Source: Methylophilaceae bacterium (GTDB lineage: Bacteria > Pseudomonadota > Gammaproteobacteria > Burkholderiales > Methylophilaceae). Taken from it: a stretch of DNA of 64,000 nucleotides. The translations under genes were made by a program, and so were the position numbers. The stretch is taken from NCBI GenBank assembly GCA_018398995.1, contig CP073759.1, positions 1,876,311 through 1,940,310 on the forward strand. The letters are read 5' to 3'. The notes below the pieces were generated by a model. The model was not told where the DNA came from and did not search any database. It saw only the letters and a program-made list of their open reading frames with translations. Below, piece by piece: positions 54,935 to 64,000 of the stretch (positions are counted from its first letter, which is position 1; every line of letters begins with the position of its first letter).

Positions 54935-56356
54935 TTAAATTCTTTTTGTTTTTTCTCTTTCAGGCATTGTTGTGATTTTAATGATTTGACCAGCTTTAAT
55001 TTTCGATGATTTTAGACGGTTCACTTTCATTAAAGTTCTGGTATCTGTTCCATATTTTCTAGCAACAGTGCTTAGCGTTTCACCAGGCTTTATTTTATGG
55101 GTGATGTGTCTAATAGAATAGCTTGGATTAACTATTTGTGCCGATAATTGAGAAACATCAATTGCTTTAGTATGTTCTTCCGTTGAGGGAACCAGTAAAT
55201 GCAGCGGGCTTCCTAAGTTTTTTTCATTAGAAAGGCTATTGATATTGCGTAATTTATCCAAGGCAATATTAAACTTATCAGCAATGGCCGCTAAATTTTC
55301 ACCACGTTTGGCATTATATACAGTCCATTTAGTCAATGACTCATCATGATTTGCTAAATTAGTGTTAAACGTATCGATACTGGCAATAGGTAATAAGATT
55401 TTATGTGTATTATTTTTAGAGGCGATAATCGGTCGCTTGTAGCTTGGATTTAATAAAGCAAACTCCTCATCTGAAATTTCAGCCAGTTTTGCCGCTAATT
55501 TTGCATCTATTTGGAAAGGTGGATCTACCTCAGCAAAATAAGGTTCATTTGCAATGCTATTAATAGATAACCCAAATTGCTGGGGCTTGGTCATAATATT
55601 CTTAATTGCTTGCAGTTTGGGAACATATTGCTCAGTTTCTAATGGCAGTTGCAGATTGCTGTAATCAGTCGCTAAGCCAGCGTTTGCATTGCGTCCAATG
55701 GCTCGGCTCACAGTACCTTCGCCGGCATTGTATGCAGCAAGCGCCAAATCCCAACTACCAAACATTGCATAGAGTTTTTCTAGATAATCTAGCGCAGCTT
55801 GTGTAGATGAAATAACATCTCTACGATGGTCTGACCACCAGTTTTGTTCTAAACCAAAATATTGGCCAGTTGATGGAATAAACTGCCAAATACCAACTGC
55901 GCGGCTACGTGACTGAGCATGTGGGTTATAGGCGCTTTCTATCATTGGCAGTAATGCAATTTCAGTTGGCATTCCACGTTTTTCTACTTCTTCAACCACG
56001 TAAAATAGGTATTTCTCTGCTCTGGTAATCATCTGGCTTACGTACTCAGGGCGCGTAGCGTAGAAGTTTTCGAATTTTTTTGCGTATGGCGATTCGATAT
56101 TTGGCATGCCATAGCCTTGCTCGATACGAGACCACAGATTGTTTTCGACAACGACTGACTCTGTTAGCGAGGCGGTTACTAATGGCGCACTGAGTTGATT
56201 GTCTAAAAGAAACGCAATTTCAACACCTTTTGCGTTAGTGGCTGCCATTAATTGAGAAGAGAAAAGTGCGTTTAGCATTAGCACGATGAAGGCAGTGATT
56301 GTCACCGCAGGATGCCTGCCAAGAACTTTGGCTAGGAATTGCTTTTGTCGATTCAT
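54935..56356 (-). CDS. mltD: Membrane-bound lytic murein transglycosylase D with LysM domains
   Basis: A 473-residue muramidase-type lytic transglycosylase. After a signal/anchor (residues 15-38) comes the SLT domain with ALLPMIESAYNPHAQSRSRAVGIWQFIPSTG (catalytic Glu in IES) and AYNAGEGTVSRAIGRN. Two LysM modules follow: WTVYNAKRGENLAAIADKFN near 345-365 and HKIKPGETLSTVARKYG near 420-437. It cuts peptidoglycan glycan strands; LysM keeps it on the sacculus. Unlike E. coli MltD, no clear lipobox is visible, so it may be an anchored or exported protein. gloB lies upstream on the same strand. Confidence 0.92.
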   Translation of the reverse strand: MNRQKQFLAKVLGRHPAVTITAFIVLMLNALFSSQLMAATNAKGVEIAFLLDNQLSAPLVTASLTESVVVENNLWSRIEQGYGMPNIESPYAKKFENFYATRPEYVSQMITRAEKYLFYVVEEVEKRGMPTEIALLPMIESAYNPHAQSRSRAVGIWQFIPSTGQYFGLEQNWWSDHRRDVISSTQAALDYLEKLYAMFGSWDLALAAYNAGEGTVSRAIGRNANAGLATDYSNLQLPLETEQYVPKLQAIKNIMTKPQQFGLSINSIANEPYFAEVDPPFQIDAKLAAKLAEISDEEFALLNPSYKRPIIASKNNTHKILLPIASIDTFNTNLANHDESLTKWTVYNAKRGENLAAIADKFNIALDKLRNINSLSNEKNLGSPLHLLVPSTEEHTKAIDVSQLSAQIVNPSYSIRHITHKIKPGETLSTVARKYGTDTRTLMKVNRLKSSKIKAGQIIKITTMPEREKTKRI

Positions 56357-56454
56357 TAAACAACATGTCTTAAAATAATGAGACTACATACTAGCCAGCT
56401 CATTTGACCTAGTCAAGGATAAATGCGCTTTAAGATTGTAATTTATCATTTTGA

Positions 56455-57216
56455 TTAATAATGATTTCTTAGGGTTCTAATTTTAGAAAAAACAGACAAC
56501 TCATCGGTATCAACTACATTTGCATATTGCCTAATGCTAGCATCGTTACAGCGTAAAAATGGATTTGTATTGAGTTCCAATTCAATGGTAGTTGGCAATG
56601 TTGGTTTATTTTCTTTTCTTAATTGAGAAGCAGATAGTTTTCTATCAATCAGTGCCTGATTGTTTGGATCTACGGTTAATGCAAAATCAATATTTTTACA
56701 GGTATATTCATGTGTACAATACACTTTCGTATCGGTTTTTAAGCTTTTTAAACGGTTCAGCGAGTGCAGCATTTGCGCTGGCGTCCCTTCAAACAAACGT
56801 CCGCAGCCTGCACCAAATAAAACATCACCACAGAACAAATAATCTTGATTAAAAAAAGCAATATGGCCCAAGGTATGCCCAGGTAACCATAAGACGGATA
56901 ATGTTAAGTCAAGTGCAGGTAAATCAATGTGATCGCCTTCTCTCACCGCAATATGCTGAAATGGAAACTGTTCATAGCCTGGTGCGTAAATAGGGACTGA
57001 ATAATGCTCTTTTAAGTTTGATACGCCACCAATGTGATCAGCATGATGATGCGTGATAAGAATCGCGCTTAATGTTAGATGGAGTGCCTTTAATGCGGCA
57101 ATAACTGGGGCTGAGTCACCTGGGTCAATGACAATTGCATCATGTCCGTTGTGTAAAAGCCATATATAATTATCCTCAAAGGCTGAAATTGCTTCAATCT
57201 GTATAGGTTGCTGCAT
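56455..57216 (-). CDS. gloB: Hydroxyacylglutathione hydrolase (glyoxalase II)
   Basis: GloB hydrolyses S-lactoylglutathione (and possibly other glutathione thioesters) to the acid and glutathione. The 253-residue metallo-beta-lactamase-fold enzyme has the di-metal motif THHHADHIGG near residues 55-64, LWLPGHTLGHIAFF near 109-122, FCGDVLFGAGCGRLFEG near 127-143 and CTHEYTCKNIDFAL near 166. ATG at 57216. Divergent from the methyltransferase gene. Confidence 0.95.
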   Translation of the reverse strand: MQQPIQIEAISAFEDNYIWLLHNGHDAIVIDPGDSAPVIAALKALHLTLSAILITHHHADHIGGVSNLKEHYSVPIYAPGYEQFPFQHIAVREGDHIDLPALDLTLSVLWLPGHTLGHIAFFNQDYLFCGDVLFGAGCGRLFEGTPAQMLHSLNRLKSLKTDTKVYCTHEYTCKNIDFALTVDPNNQALIDRKLSASQLRKENKPTLPTTIELELNTNPFLRCNDASIRQYANVVDTDELSVFSKIRTLRNHY

Positions 57217-57298
57217 ACGTAACTTTGATTATCCTGGTTGGTTTAGAACTTGAATATAACGCTAAATAGGACTGATTTCTATTGTTGTTGATTAATAA

Positions 57299-58045
57299 AT
57301 GCAAGTAAATTCACAAAAAATTTGGTTTGAAACAACCTTAGGTCAACGCCTATTGTCGAATGAGCAGGCAATATTTGATCATGCTGTGGGTGATGTTTTT
57401 GGTTTTTATGCAGTTCAAGTAGGCGCGCCACAAATCAACTGCTTACAGCAATCGCGCATTCCTAATATCATTACTGCAAACAATACAACTGGAGATGTGC
57501 GATGTGAAAGTAGTTATTTACCGTTCACAGAAAGCAGTATTGATTTGTTGTGCATGCCACATGTTTTAGAGTTTAGCGATAATCCTCATCAAACACTTAG
57601 AGAAGCAGCAAGGGTGTTGGTGCCAGAAGGTTATGTCGTTTTGACAATATTTAATCCCATGAGTTTTTGGGGTCTGAAAAAGCGGATGGTAAAAGTAAAA
57701 AGTTATCCTTGGCAAGGGCAATTTTTTTCTTTATCGCGTATTAAAGATTGGTTAGCTTTATTGGGTTTGGAGTTTGTTGACGCACAATTTTTTTCTCATG
57801 AATTGCCTATCAATAATGAAAAATGGCTAAAAAGATTCTCATTTATTGAGAAAGCAGGGAGTCAGTGGTGGCCTATGATGGGTGGACAGTATGTCATTGT
57901 GGCAAAAAAACGTGTCGTTAATATTACCCTGCTAAAGCCCAAATGGAAGCGGAGTTTGTTACAGTCAGGCTTGGTCATAGGTGGGCATAAAAATATGAAT
58001 CAAAATAAACAGAAACAGCAGAAGAGCATGAAAGAAATGAAATAA
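57299..58045 (+). CDS. SAM-dependent methyltransferase-like protein
   Basis: A 248-residue class I methyltransferase-like protein. Motif I is degenerate (no clear GxGxG; region [15 protein letters not shown]), but later motifs are good: [23 protein letters not shown] (motif post-I/II) and [30 protein letters not shown]. The last 25 residues are Lys/Gln-rich. The gene lies between gloB and rnhA in many betaproteobacteria; function is unknown. Its stop overlaps the rnhA start (TAATG). Confidence 0.8.
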   Translation: MQVNSQKIWFETTLGQRLLSNEQAIFDHAVGDVFGFYAVQVGAPQINCLQQSRIPNIITANNTTGDVRCESSYLPFTESSIDLLCMPHVLEFSDNPHQTLREAARVLVPEGYVVLTIFNPMSFWGLKKRMVKVKSYPWQGQFFSLSRIKDWLALLGLEFVDAQFFSHELPINNEKWLKRFSFIEKAGSQWWPMMGGQYVIVAKKRVVNITLLKPKWKRSLLQSGLVIGGHKNMNQNKQKQQKSMKEMK

Positions 58046-58500
58046 TGACTGATCTAGTAGAAATATATACCGATGGCGCATGTAAAGGTAACCCTGGTAT
58101 TGGTGGGTGGGGTGCTTGGATTCACTATAAAGGTAATGAAAAGTCTATTTTTGGAGGGGAGCAAAACACCACCAATAACCGCATGGAGATGATGGCTGTT
58201 ATTAAAGCTTTGCAAGCATTAAAGCGTCCGAGTCAAATTAAGTTATATACCGATTCTTCTTATGTACAAAAAGGCATGACAGAGTGGTTGCAAGGCTGGA
58301 AGGCTAAAAACTGGCGAACAGCTGCAAAACAAGTGGTTAAAAATGCGGATTTATGGCAGCAGTTGGATGTGCTGGCTAGTCAACATCAAATCGAATGGTT
58401 GTGGGTAAGAGGGCATGATGGCAATATTGGTAATGAGCGTGCAGATGCTTTAGCGAATGCAGGTGTTGATGAAGTTTTAAATCTCAATAAGGCAATTTAA
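58045..58500 (+). CDS. rnhA: Ribonuclease HI
   Basis: A 151-residue RNase HI cutting RNA in RNA-DNA hybrids. The catalytic acidic residues are Asp10 ([17 protein letters not shown]), Glu48 ([16 protein letters not shown]), Asp70 ([12 protein letters not shown]) and Asp134 (NERADALA), each in its normal context. The start overlaps the methyltransferase stop, and dnaQ follows after 4 bases, the conserved rnhA-dnaQ pair. Confidence 0.97.
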   Translation: MTDLVEIYTDGACKGNPGIGGWGAWIHYKGNEKSIFGGEQNTTNNRMEMMAVIKALQALKRPSQIKLYTDSSYVQKGMTEWLQGWKAKNWRTAAKQVVKNADLWQQLDVLASQHQIEWLWVRGHDGNIGNERADALANAGVDEVLNLNKAI

Positions 58501-58504
58501 TATA

Positions 58505-59182
58505 ATGAGACAAATATTTTTAGATACTGAAACGACGGGGCTTTATCCTGATCAAGGTCATCGCATCATCGAAATTGCAGCGGTTGAAACAATCAACCGT
58601 AGACCGACCAATAATCATTTTCATCATTACATCAATCCTGAGCGTGAAATTGATGCGGGTGCTCAAGAAGTGCATGGCATTACTGCAGAGTTTCTGCAAG
58701 ACAAACCATTATTTGAAGTCATTGCCGATGATTTTTTGGCTTTTATCAAAGATGCCGAATTGATTATTCACAACGCGCCTTTTGATGTGGGATTTTTAAA
58801 TAGTGAATTAGGTCGTTTGGGTTTAGACCCCATAGAACAGGCTTGTGATCGTATTACCGATACACTGAAAATGGCAAAGGATGCACGGCCTGGCCAGCGA
58901 AATAATCTGGATGCTTTATGTCGGCATTTTGGTATTGATAATGCCAGACGCACCTTACATGGTGCATTGCTAGATGCTGAGTTATTAGCGGAAGTCTATA
59001 TGGCACTGACGCGTGGTCAAGATAGTTTGATGATAGATTTAGAGCATGAATCTTCATCAAAAAATATTGTGCACAGTGAGCGTCAGGTAAAATTAAAAGT
59101 GTTAATGGCAGATAAAGAAGAATGTGCTGCGCATGAAGCTTATCTAGAGGCCTTGGGTGATATCGATAAGCCTGCTTGGTGA
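58505..59182 (+). CDS. dnaQ: DNA polymerase III epsilon subunit (3'-5' exonuclease)
   Basis: The 225-residue proofreading subunit has Exo I (IFLDTETTGLYPDQGHRIIEI, Asp and Glu near residues 6-8), Exo II (LIIHNAPFDVGFLNSEL) and Exo IIIepsilon (ARRTLHGALLDAELLAEVYM with His and Asp). The C-terminal part would contact the polymerase alpha subunit. Start ATG at 58505, 4 bases after rnhA, with AATTTAATATA as a weak RBS, so translational coupling is likely. Confidence 0.96.
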   Translation: MRQIFLDTETTGLYPDQGHRIIEIAAVETINRRPTNNHFHHYINPEREIDAGAQEVHGITAEFLQDKPLFEVIADDFLAFIKDAELIIHNAPFDVGFLNSELGRLGLDPIEQACDRITDTLKMAKDARPGQRNNLDALCRHFGIDNARRTLHGALLDAELLAEVYMALTRGQDSLMIDLEHESSSKNIVHSERQVKLKVLMADKEECAAHEAYLEALGDIDKPAW

Positions 59183-59215
59183 AGGATAATTGAAGAGAAA
59201 TGTTAAGACGTAAAA

Positions 59216-60304
59216 GTGAGTAAAAAAGTGAATAATTGTATCGTAGTAACTGGCGGAGCAGGCTTTATTGGCAGTAATTTTGTCAATGCTTGGGTTAAAC
59301 TTGGTTTAGGTAAAGTAATCAATTTAGATAAATTAACTTACGCTGGCAATCTAGAGAATCTGGCAGAAATTAACCAGGATGAAAACCATGTTTTTGTACA
59401 AGCTGATATAGGAGATCGACAGCTTGTTGCAGCGTTATTGAAACAATACCAACCAAAAGCAGTGCTTAATTTCGCTGCAGAAAGTCATGTAGACCGCTCA
59501 ATTCATGCACCAGGTGAGTTTATACAAACCAATATTGTGGGTACGTTTCATTTGTTAGAAGAAGTGCGCTCTTATTGGGGTGCGCTAAACGAAAGCGATA
59601 AAAACAATTTTAGATTTTTACACGTATCGACTGATGAAGTCTACGGCTCATTAGCGGCTGATGCGCCTGCCTTTACAGAAACCAATCCATACGAACCCAA
59701 TAGTCCTTATTCAGCATCAAAAGCAGCTTCTGATCACCTAGTGCGTGCCTATCATCATACGTATGGCATGCCAATGTTAACCACCAACTGCTCTAACAAT
59801 TACGGGCCGTATCATTTCCCAGAAAAACTTATCCCTTTAATGATTCACAATGCATTAAATGGCAAGGATTTGCCGATTTATGGCAATGGCAGCCATGTGC
59901 GCGATTGGTTATATGTTGAAGACCATTGTAGTGCGATTCGTCGAGTGCTTGAGGCTGGAAAAGTAGGGGAAACCTATAATATTGGCGGTTGGAATGAGAT
60001 GACTAATTTGGAAGTGGTCCATACTTTATGCGACATCCTTGATCAAGCACAACCAAAAGTGTCTGGTAGTTATCGAGATCAAATGATTTATGTGCAAGAT
60101 AGGCCTGGCCATGATCAACGTTACGCCATCGATGCAACCAAAATAGAGCGCGAGCTAGGTTGGAAACCAGCAGAAACGTTTGCAACAGGCATCCGTAAAA
60201 CGGTCGATTGGTATTTAAATAACCAAACTTGGGTCGATCATGTGACGAGCGGAGCATATAAAAAATGGATAGGTGATAACTATCAAGCTAGGGAGAAAGT
60301 TTAA
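59216..60304 (+). CDS. rfbB: dTDP-glucose 4,6-dehydratase
   Basis: RfbB/RmlB makes dTDP-4-keto-6-deoxyglucose, the second step to dTDP-L-rhamnose. The 362-residue SDR-type enzyme has the NAD loop [16 protein letters not shown] near residues 10-25, [14 protein letters not shown] near 81-94, the catalytic [11 protein letters not shown] near 137 and the Tyr-x3-Lys in [15 protein letters not shown] near 162-176. Start is GTG at 59216. Its stop overlaps the rfbA ATG, beginning the rfbBACD operon. Confidence 0.97.
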   Translation: MSKKVNNCIVVTGGAGFIGSNFVNAWVKLGLGKVINLDKLTYAGNLENLAEINQDENHVFVQADIGDRQLVAALLKQYQPKAVLNFAAESHVDRSIHAPGEFIQTNIVGTFHLLEEVRSYWGALNESDKNNFRFLHVSTDEVYGSLAADAPAFTETNPYEPNSPYSASKAASDHLVRAYHHTYGMPMLTTNCSNNYGPYHFPEKLIPLMIHNALNGKDLPIYGNGSHVRDWLYVEDHCSAIRRVLEAGKVGETYNIGGWNEMTNLEVVHTLCDILDQAQPKVSGSYRDQMIYVQDRPGHDQRYAIDATKIERELGWKPAETFATGIRKTVDWYLNNQTWVDHVTSGAYKKWIGDNYQAREKV

Positions 60305-61185
60305 TGGCAACCAAAGGTATTATTCTAGCTGGTGGCTCAGGTACGCGTCTATATCCAGTTACGGAAGTAGTGTCTAAACAACTATTGCCCGTATATGATA
60401 AGCCCATGATTTATTACCCATTATCCGCATTAATGCTAGGCGGTATTCGCGATGTGCTGGTTATTTCCACGCCTCAAGATACCCCAAGGTTTGAAAGTCT
60501 TTTAGGTGATGGCAGCCAATGGGGGATGCACATTAGTTATACCGTACAACCTTCTCCCGATGGATTGGCACAAGCATTTATCTTGGGCGAACGTTTTATT
60601 GGCGATGATTCATGCGCTTTGGTGTTGGGGGATAATATTTTTTATGGCCACGAACTGGCGCAAATGACACAAAAGGCAGCGCAACGTAGCAGTGGTGCGA
60701 CTGTGTTTGCATATCCCGTGCATGATCCTGAACGCTATGGTGTTGTTGAATTTGACGATCATGGTGCCGCTATTAGCTTAGAAGAGAAGCCGGTTAAACC
60801 GAAATCACGTTATGCGGTAACAGGGCTTTATTTTTACGATAACGCTGTTGTGGAGATGGCTAAAAACCTGAAGCCCTCGGCTCGTGGCGAATTGGAAATT
60901 ACCGATTTGAACCGCCTATATCTAGAAATGGGTAATTTAAATGTAGAGGTAATGGGCAGGGGAATGGCATGGCTGGATACAGGGACACATGATTCATTAC
61001 TCGAGGCAGGTAGCTTTATTCAGACCATAGAAAAGCGTCAGGGTTTAAAAGTAGCATGCCCTGAAGAAATTGCCTACCGTATGCGTTTTATTGACGAAGC
61101 ACAAGTTAAAGTATTAGCAAATAAATATGCCAAAAATGGCTATGGACAGTATTTACTGCAGATGCTAGAAGAGCGGGTGTTTTAA
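60304..61185 (+). CDS. rfbA: Glucose-1-phosphate thymidylyltransferase
   Basis: RfbA/RmlA forms dTDP-glucose from dTTP and glucose 1-phosphate and is the feedback-inhibited step. The 293-residue enzyme shows [20 protein letters not shown] near 7-26, the [20 protein letters not shown] block, [14 protein letters not shown] and [11 protein letters not shown] with the metal-binding Asp. The ATG at 60304 overlaps the rfbB stop; rfbC begins directly after it. Confidence 0.97.
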   Translation: MATKGIILAGGSGTRLYPVTEVVSKQLLPVYDKPMIYYPLSALMLGGIRDVLVISTPQDTPRFESLLGDGSQWGMHISYTVQPSPDGLAQAFILGERFIGDDSCALVLGDNIFYGHELAQMTQKAAQRSSGATVFAYPVHDPERYGVVEFDDHGAAISLEEKPVKPKSRYAVTGLYFYDNAVVEMAKNLKPSARGELEITDLNRLYLEMGNLNVEVMGRGMAWLDTGTHDSLLEAGSFIQTIEKRQGLKVACPEEIAYRMRFIDEAQVKVLANKYAKNGYGQYLLQMLEERVF

Positions 61186-61731
61186 ATGCAGACAATTAAA
61201 ACAACCATTCCCGATGTTATGCTATTTGAGCCTACAGTGTTTGGTGATGAACGCGGTTTTTTTTATGAAAGCTTTAATGCTAAGGCATTTACGCAAGCGA
61301 CTGGATTGCAGGTTGATTTTGTACAAGATAATCACTCGAAATCAGCTAAAAATGTATTACGCGGTTTACATTATCAAACGCAGCATACACAAGGCAAATT
61401 GGTGCGTGTCACTCAAGGCGAGGTGTTTGATGTGGCAGTTGATTTGCGGCAATCATCTGCAACTTTTGGACAGTGGGTTGGCGAACGACTCTCAGCCGTC
61501 AATAAGCGTATGTTATGGGTGCCCGCAGGTTTTGCCCATGGCTTTTTAGTCTTGTCAGATACAGCAGAATTTTTATACAAAACAACGGACTTTTATTCGC
61601 CAGAACATGAAATTAGTCTTTGTTGGAATGACCCTCAAATTGCAATTGATTGGCCTTTGGATGGTATGCCATCGCTCTCTGGAAAAGATAGCGTGGGCTT
61701 AGAATTTTCTCTTGCACCTAAATTTAAATAA
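61186..61731 (+). CDS. rfbC: dTDP-4-dehydrorhamnose 3,5-epimerase
   Basis: RfbC/RmlC epimerises the keto sugar at C3 and C5. The 181-residue cupin has GDERGFFYESFNAKAF near 21-36, the catalytic His in KNVLRGLHYQTQHTQGKLVRV near 57-77 and VAVDLRQSSATFGQW near 85-99, then WVPAGFAHGFLVLSD. It starts 1 base after rfbA ends. Compact, normal length. Confidence 0.97.
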   Translation: MQTIKTTIPDVMLFEPTVFGDERGFFYESFNAKAFTQATGLQVDFVQDNHSKSAKNVLRGLHYQTQHTQGKLVRVTQGEVFDVAVDLRQSSATFGQWVGERLSAVNKRMLWVPAGFAHGFLVLSDTAEFLYKTTDFYSPEHEISLCWNDPQIAIDWPLDGMPSLSGKDSVGLEFSLAPKFK

Positions 61732-61751
61732 GTGCCTATTTAAAAATAATA

Positions 61752-62639
61752 ATGAAACCGTACAAAATTTTATTAACGGGCATTAACGGCCAAGTTGGTC
61801 ATGCGTTGTTACCTCAGTTATCTGACTACGAGGTGGTTGGTCTGGATCGTCATGCCTTAGACTTAAGCAATACTGATGCGATTAGACAAGTTATTCGCGA
61901 CATCAAGCCTGATTTAATTATTAATCCAGCAGCTTATACAGCTGTTGATAAAGCAGAGTCTGAAGCTGATTTGGCCTATGCGGTTAATGCAATAGCGCCG
62001 CAAGTCATTGCAGAGGAAGCTTTAGCGCTTGGTTGTGCAGTCATGCATTTCTCTACAGATTATGTATATGATGGCTGTAAACAAGCACCTTATGTTGAAA
62101 CAGACGATGTTAATCCACAAAGTATTTATGGTAAAAGTAAATTGGCTGGAGAAAAGGCATTACAAGCAGTTGGTGGACCACACCTTATTTTACGTACGAG
62201 TTGGGTGTATGGTGATTACGGCAAAAACTTTCTCAATACAATCCTGCGCTTAGCTAGTGAAAGAGAGCAGCTCAATATTGTTGCAGATCAAAACGGTGCG
62301 CCAACATCGAGTATGAATATTGCATCAGCTATTGTAGAACTATTAACATGTTGGGACTGTAAACAAAGTGGCGTTTACCATTTAACCAACAGTGGCAATA
62401 CGTCTTGGCATGGGTTTGCTAGCGAAATTGTGCGGCAGTATACCGAAATGCATCAAAGGCCTATGTTAAAGGTTAAAGCAATTAACCCCATTACTACCGC
62501 TGCGTATCCAACGCCGGCCTCAAGGCCTGCAAACTCTTGTTTAGATAATACTCTGTTACAACAGCGTTTTGGCATTACATTGCCGCCTTGGCAAGCGGGG
62601 TTGCAACAGGTGATGGAGCGCTTGTCACTCAAGCAATAG
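61752..62639 (+). CDS. rfbD: dTDP-4-dehydrorhamnose reductase
   Basis: RfbD/RmlD reduces the last intermediate to dTDP-L-rhamnose. The 295-residue SDR-like enzyme starts ILLTGINGQVGHALLPQL and has INPAAYTAVDKAESEADLAYAVN near 56-78, STDYVYDG, and the catalytic Tyr/Lys in SIYGKSKLAGEKAL near 127-140. The 3' end overlaps the converging queD gene by 11 bases. The four genes provide L-rhamnose for O-antigen or exopolysaccharide. Confidence 0.96.
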   Translation: MKPYKILLTGINGQVGHALLPQLSDYEVVGLDRHALDLSNTDAIRQVIRDIKPDLIINPAAYTAVDKAESEADLAYAVNAIAPQVIAEEALALGCAVMHFSTDYVYDGCKQAPYVETDDVNPQSIYGKSKLAGEKALQAVGGPHLILRTSWVYGDYGKNFLNTILRLASEREQLNIVADQNGAPTSSMNIASAIVELLTCWDCKQSGVYHLTNSGNTSWHGFASEIVRQYTEMHQRPMLKVKAINPITTAAYPTPASRPANSCLDNTLLQQRFGITLPPWQAGLQQVMERLSLKQ

Positions 62640-63069
62640 CATCGGCCCAACTATTTGGCGTTTCATACAGTCTTACACGCTTTAATATTAAGTGGTTGCC
62701 GTAAATGTCTTGATATTGACCTTTTAATATTCTGAATGCTTCAGCAGCCATGTTTTCTGCAGTTGGGACTGTTTCAAAAATAACGGTTTTATGATGAGGC
62801 AGTGTATTTAAAAAATCGAGTATCACGCGGTCATTTCGATACACTAAAAATGCGTGGTCCCAAACATCAACAACACTTTCTCGCGCGATTCGCTTCACAT
62901 CAGAGAAGTCCATCACCATGCCATCCTCTGACGTTTTTTCATTTTGAATAATGTCACCACTAAGGGTGATTTCAATCACATAGCGATGTCCATGCAAATT
63001 TCGGCATTGACTCTTATGGTTGGGAATGCGATGGCCAGCATCAAATTCTAAGCGTGTAGTGATTTCCAT
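62629..63069 (-). CDS. queD: 6-carboxy-tetrahydropterin synthase QueD
   Basis: QueD turns dihydroneopterin triphosphate into 6-carboxy-5,6,7,8-tetrahydropterin for queuosine. The 146-residue protein has the zinc-binding His residues in FDAGHRIPNH and NLHGHRYVIEI, the catalytic Cys in KSQCRNLHGH, and the Asp/His and Glu of WDHAFLVYRND and FETVPTAENMAAEAF. The full-length product is a stand-alone PTPS-family enzyme. It converges on and overlaps rfbD; no terminator is visible there. Confidence 0.92.
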   Translation of the reverse strand: MEITTRLEFDAGHRIPNHKSQCRNLHGHRYVIEITLSGDIIQNEKTSEDGMVMDFSDVKRIARESVVDVWDHAFLVYRNDRVILDFLNTLPHHKTVIFETVPTAENMAAEAFRILKGQYQDIYGNHLILKRVRLYETPNSWADAIA

Positions 63070-63117
63070 GGTTGATTGAGATACTCAAAAAAGCTGTCAA
63101 AATAGGATTATAACATC

Positions 63118-64000
63118 TCAACAGCGCGCTTTTGCCCACTCAATAAATGTTTCATAAGGCAGTGCTTTGGCGTAAAAAAAGCCTTGAACCTTATCAACAT
63201 CCAGTTGTTTAAGGAGTTCTAAACAAGCCTGGTTTTCCACACCTTCTGCAATCACTTCTAGATTGAGACTCTTAGCGAGCATAGCAATGGATTGTACGAT
63301 CTCATAATCTTCTTGTGAGATAGCAATATGCTTAACAAACGATTGATCTATTTTCAGTAAATCAATGGGTAGCGCTCGCAATCTGGCCAGTGAAGAGAGT
63401 CCGGTTCCAAAATCATCTAATGCAAACTTAAAGCCCAACATTGATAGGGCATTGATGACAGTAGATGTTTGGTCATTTTCTTCTAAAATACCTTGCTCAT
63501 TAATTTCTAAAATAATACTTTTTGGATCAAGTGACCAAATTGATAAAGCGTTAGAAAATAGCGCAGGTAGTTCGGTGTCATATAGATCCTCGGCACGCAA
63601 ATTAACCGCTAGATAAATATCAAGATCATAATTGGTCTGCAGCTCATGTTGATAACGGCAAGCAGAGTTAATTAACCAGCGTGTAAACAGTTGCCCTTTG
63701 CCAGCATTATTTAATACTTCAATGATGATATTTGGTGGGATTGAGGTTCCAGACCGGTCAAATCCGCGCAACAGAAGCTCTGCACCCACACATTTTGCAT
63801 TTTTTAAATCTACAATTGGTTGCAAGTTTAAGGTAAGGTTATTGCTATCAAACGCTTCTAACACTTTCGATTCTATCGTTAATTTTTCATGCATTAATTT
63901 TTCTATAGCTTCACTATATGCGCAGAAAGGTGTTCGAGTATTAATGGCATGTTCGAGTGCTAGCTTTGTGTGTTGGATAAGGTCGACTGCATTTAAATCA
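63118..64000 (-). CDS. EAL-domain c-di-GMP phosphodiesterase, N-terminus cut by the window edge
   Basis: The visible part is one complete EAL domain of about 250 residues: KCVGAELLLRGFD (the EAL motif as ELL), YLAVNLRAEDL, LEINEQGILEEN, LDDFGTGLSSLARLRALPIDLLKIDQSFV and VIAEGVENQ, all catalytic and metal-binding positions kept. It is probably active. The reading frame stays open past the ATG at 63894 to the end of the window (35 more codons, resembling the end of a GGDEF domain), so the gene very likely begins outside and is a GGDEF-EAL or sensor-EAL protein. Confidence 0.9.
   Translation of the reverse strand, partial: DLNAVDLIQHTKLALEHAINTRTPFCAYSEAIEKLMHEKLTIESKVLEAFDSNNLTLNLQPIVDLKNAKCVGAELLLRGFDRSGTSIPPNIIIEVLNNAGKGQLFTRWLINSACRYQHELQTNYDLDIYLAVNLRAEDLYDTELPALFSNALSIWSLDPKSIILEINEQGILEENDQTSTVINALSMLGFKFALDDFGTGLSSLARLRALPIDLLKIDQSFVKHIAISQEDYEIVQSIAMLAKSLNLEVIAEGVENQACLELLKQLDVDKVQGFFYAKALPYETFIEWAKARC

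Noticed and set aside
1..64000. CRISPR arrays, insertion sequences, prophage or toxin-antitoxin genes
   Set aside because: I saw no regularly spaced repeats, transposase, integrase or phage genes on either strand; the only repeat of note is the tRNA-Ser 3'-end duplication.

Overview
The window looks like a chromosome segment of an obligately methylotrophic betaproteobacterium, most likely Methylophilaceae (Methylotenera or a relative). The DNA is AT-rich. The evidence is the combination of the ribulose-monophosphate (RuMP) enzymes Hps, Hpi and transaldolase with a large set of tetrahydromethanopterin (H4MPT) and methanofuran-type cofactor genes (DmrB-like flavoprotein, MfnB, MptG, MtdB, Mch, MfnF-like, MfnE-like, Pcd and several 'orphan' ATP-grasp proteins), set in a typical betaproteobacterial housekeeping background.

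Layout. 1-2670: end of a DUF2065-like gene, hisZ, purA. 2770-6020: first C1-cofactor operon (DmrB-like, DUF6513, DUF447, mfnB). 6090-13170: ompA-like porin, MTA/SAH deaminase-ubiG-gph, then on the minus strand dnaX-ybaB-recR, the SRP RNA, and a DUF779 gene downstream of an aldehyde dehydrogenase (to 14759). 15105-15460: tRNA-Ser(GGA) followed by a duplicated tRNA 3' end around a hairpin-rich insert. 15460-20690: alarmone-hydrolase-like HD protein, a gene-poor 0.9 kb with a possible small acidic protein, glutathione peroxidase, ppsR-ppsA. 20895-26760: second C1 operon (mptG-mtdB-ATP-grasp-mch-RimK-like-CitG-like). 26760-27430: decayed or intergenic DNA. 27430-29880: RuMP genes tal, hps, hpi. 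29920-35224: third C1-cofactor block (HisA/F-like; divergent ATP-grasp, MfnF-like, pabB, MfnE-like, pcd). 35259-41257: minus-strand tripartite RND efflux operon plus a small helical protein. 41540-50410: proteostasis block tRNA-Leu, tig, clpP, clpX, lon, hupB, tRNA-Val, tRNA-Asp, ppiD. 50483-54862: fabI and a peptide-type ABC transporter without ATPase. 54935-59182: mltD, gloB, methyltransferase, rnhA, dnaQ. 59216-62639: dTDP-L-rhamnose genes rfbBACD. 62629-64000: queD and an EAL protein cut by the window edge.

How it works together. Hps and Hpi fix formaldehyde and transaldolase rearranges the sugar phosphates. MtdB and Mch form the middle of the H4MPT-linked formaldehyde oxidation route. 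Three separate gene blocks would make the cofactors: MptG, the DHPS-like DUF6513 protein, PabB (pABA) and DmrB for the pterin; MfnB, MfnE-like, MfnF-like and one or more ATP-grasp ligases for a methanofuran-like ('methylofuran') carrier. Fae and Fhc, needed to enter and leave the pathway, are not in this window. The most notable signals outside plain gene content are an A10 slippage site in dnaX exactly where a short gamma subunit would end, a consensus promoter for hps whose -10 lies in the loop of a terminator-like inverted repeat, the tRNA-Ser 3'-end duplication, and a head-to-head overlap of two C1-cofactor genes that both use non-ATG starts.
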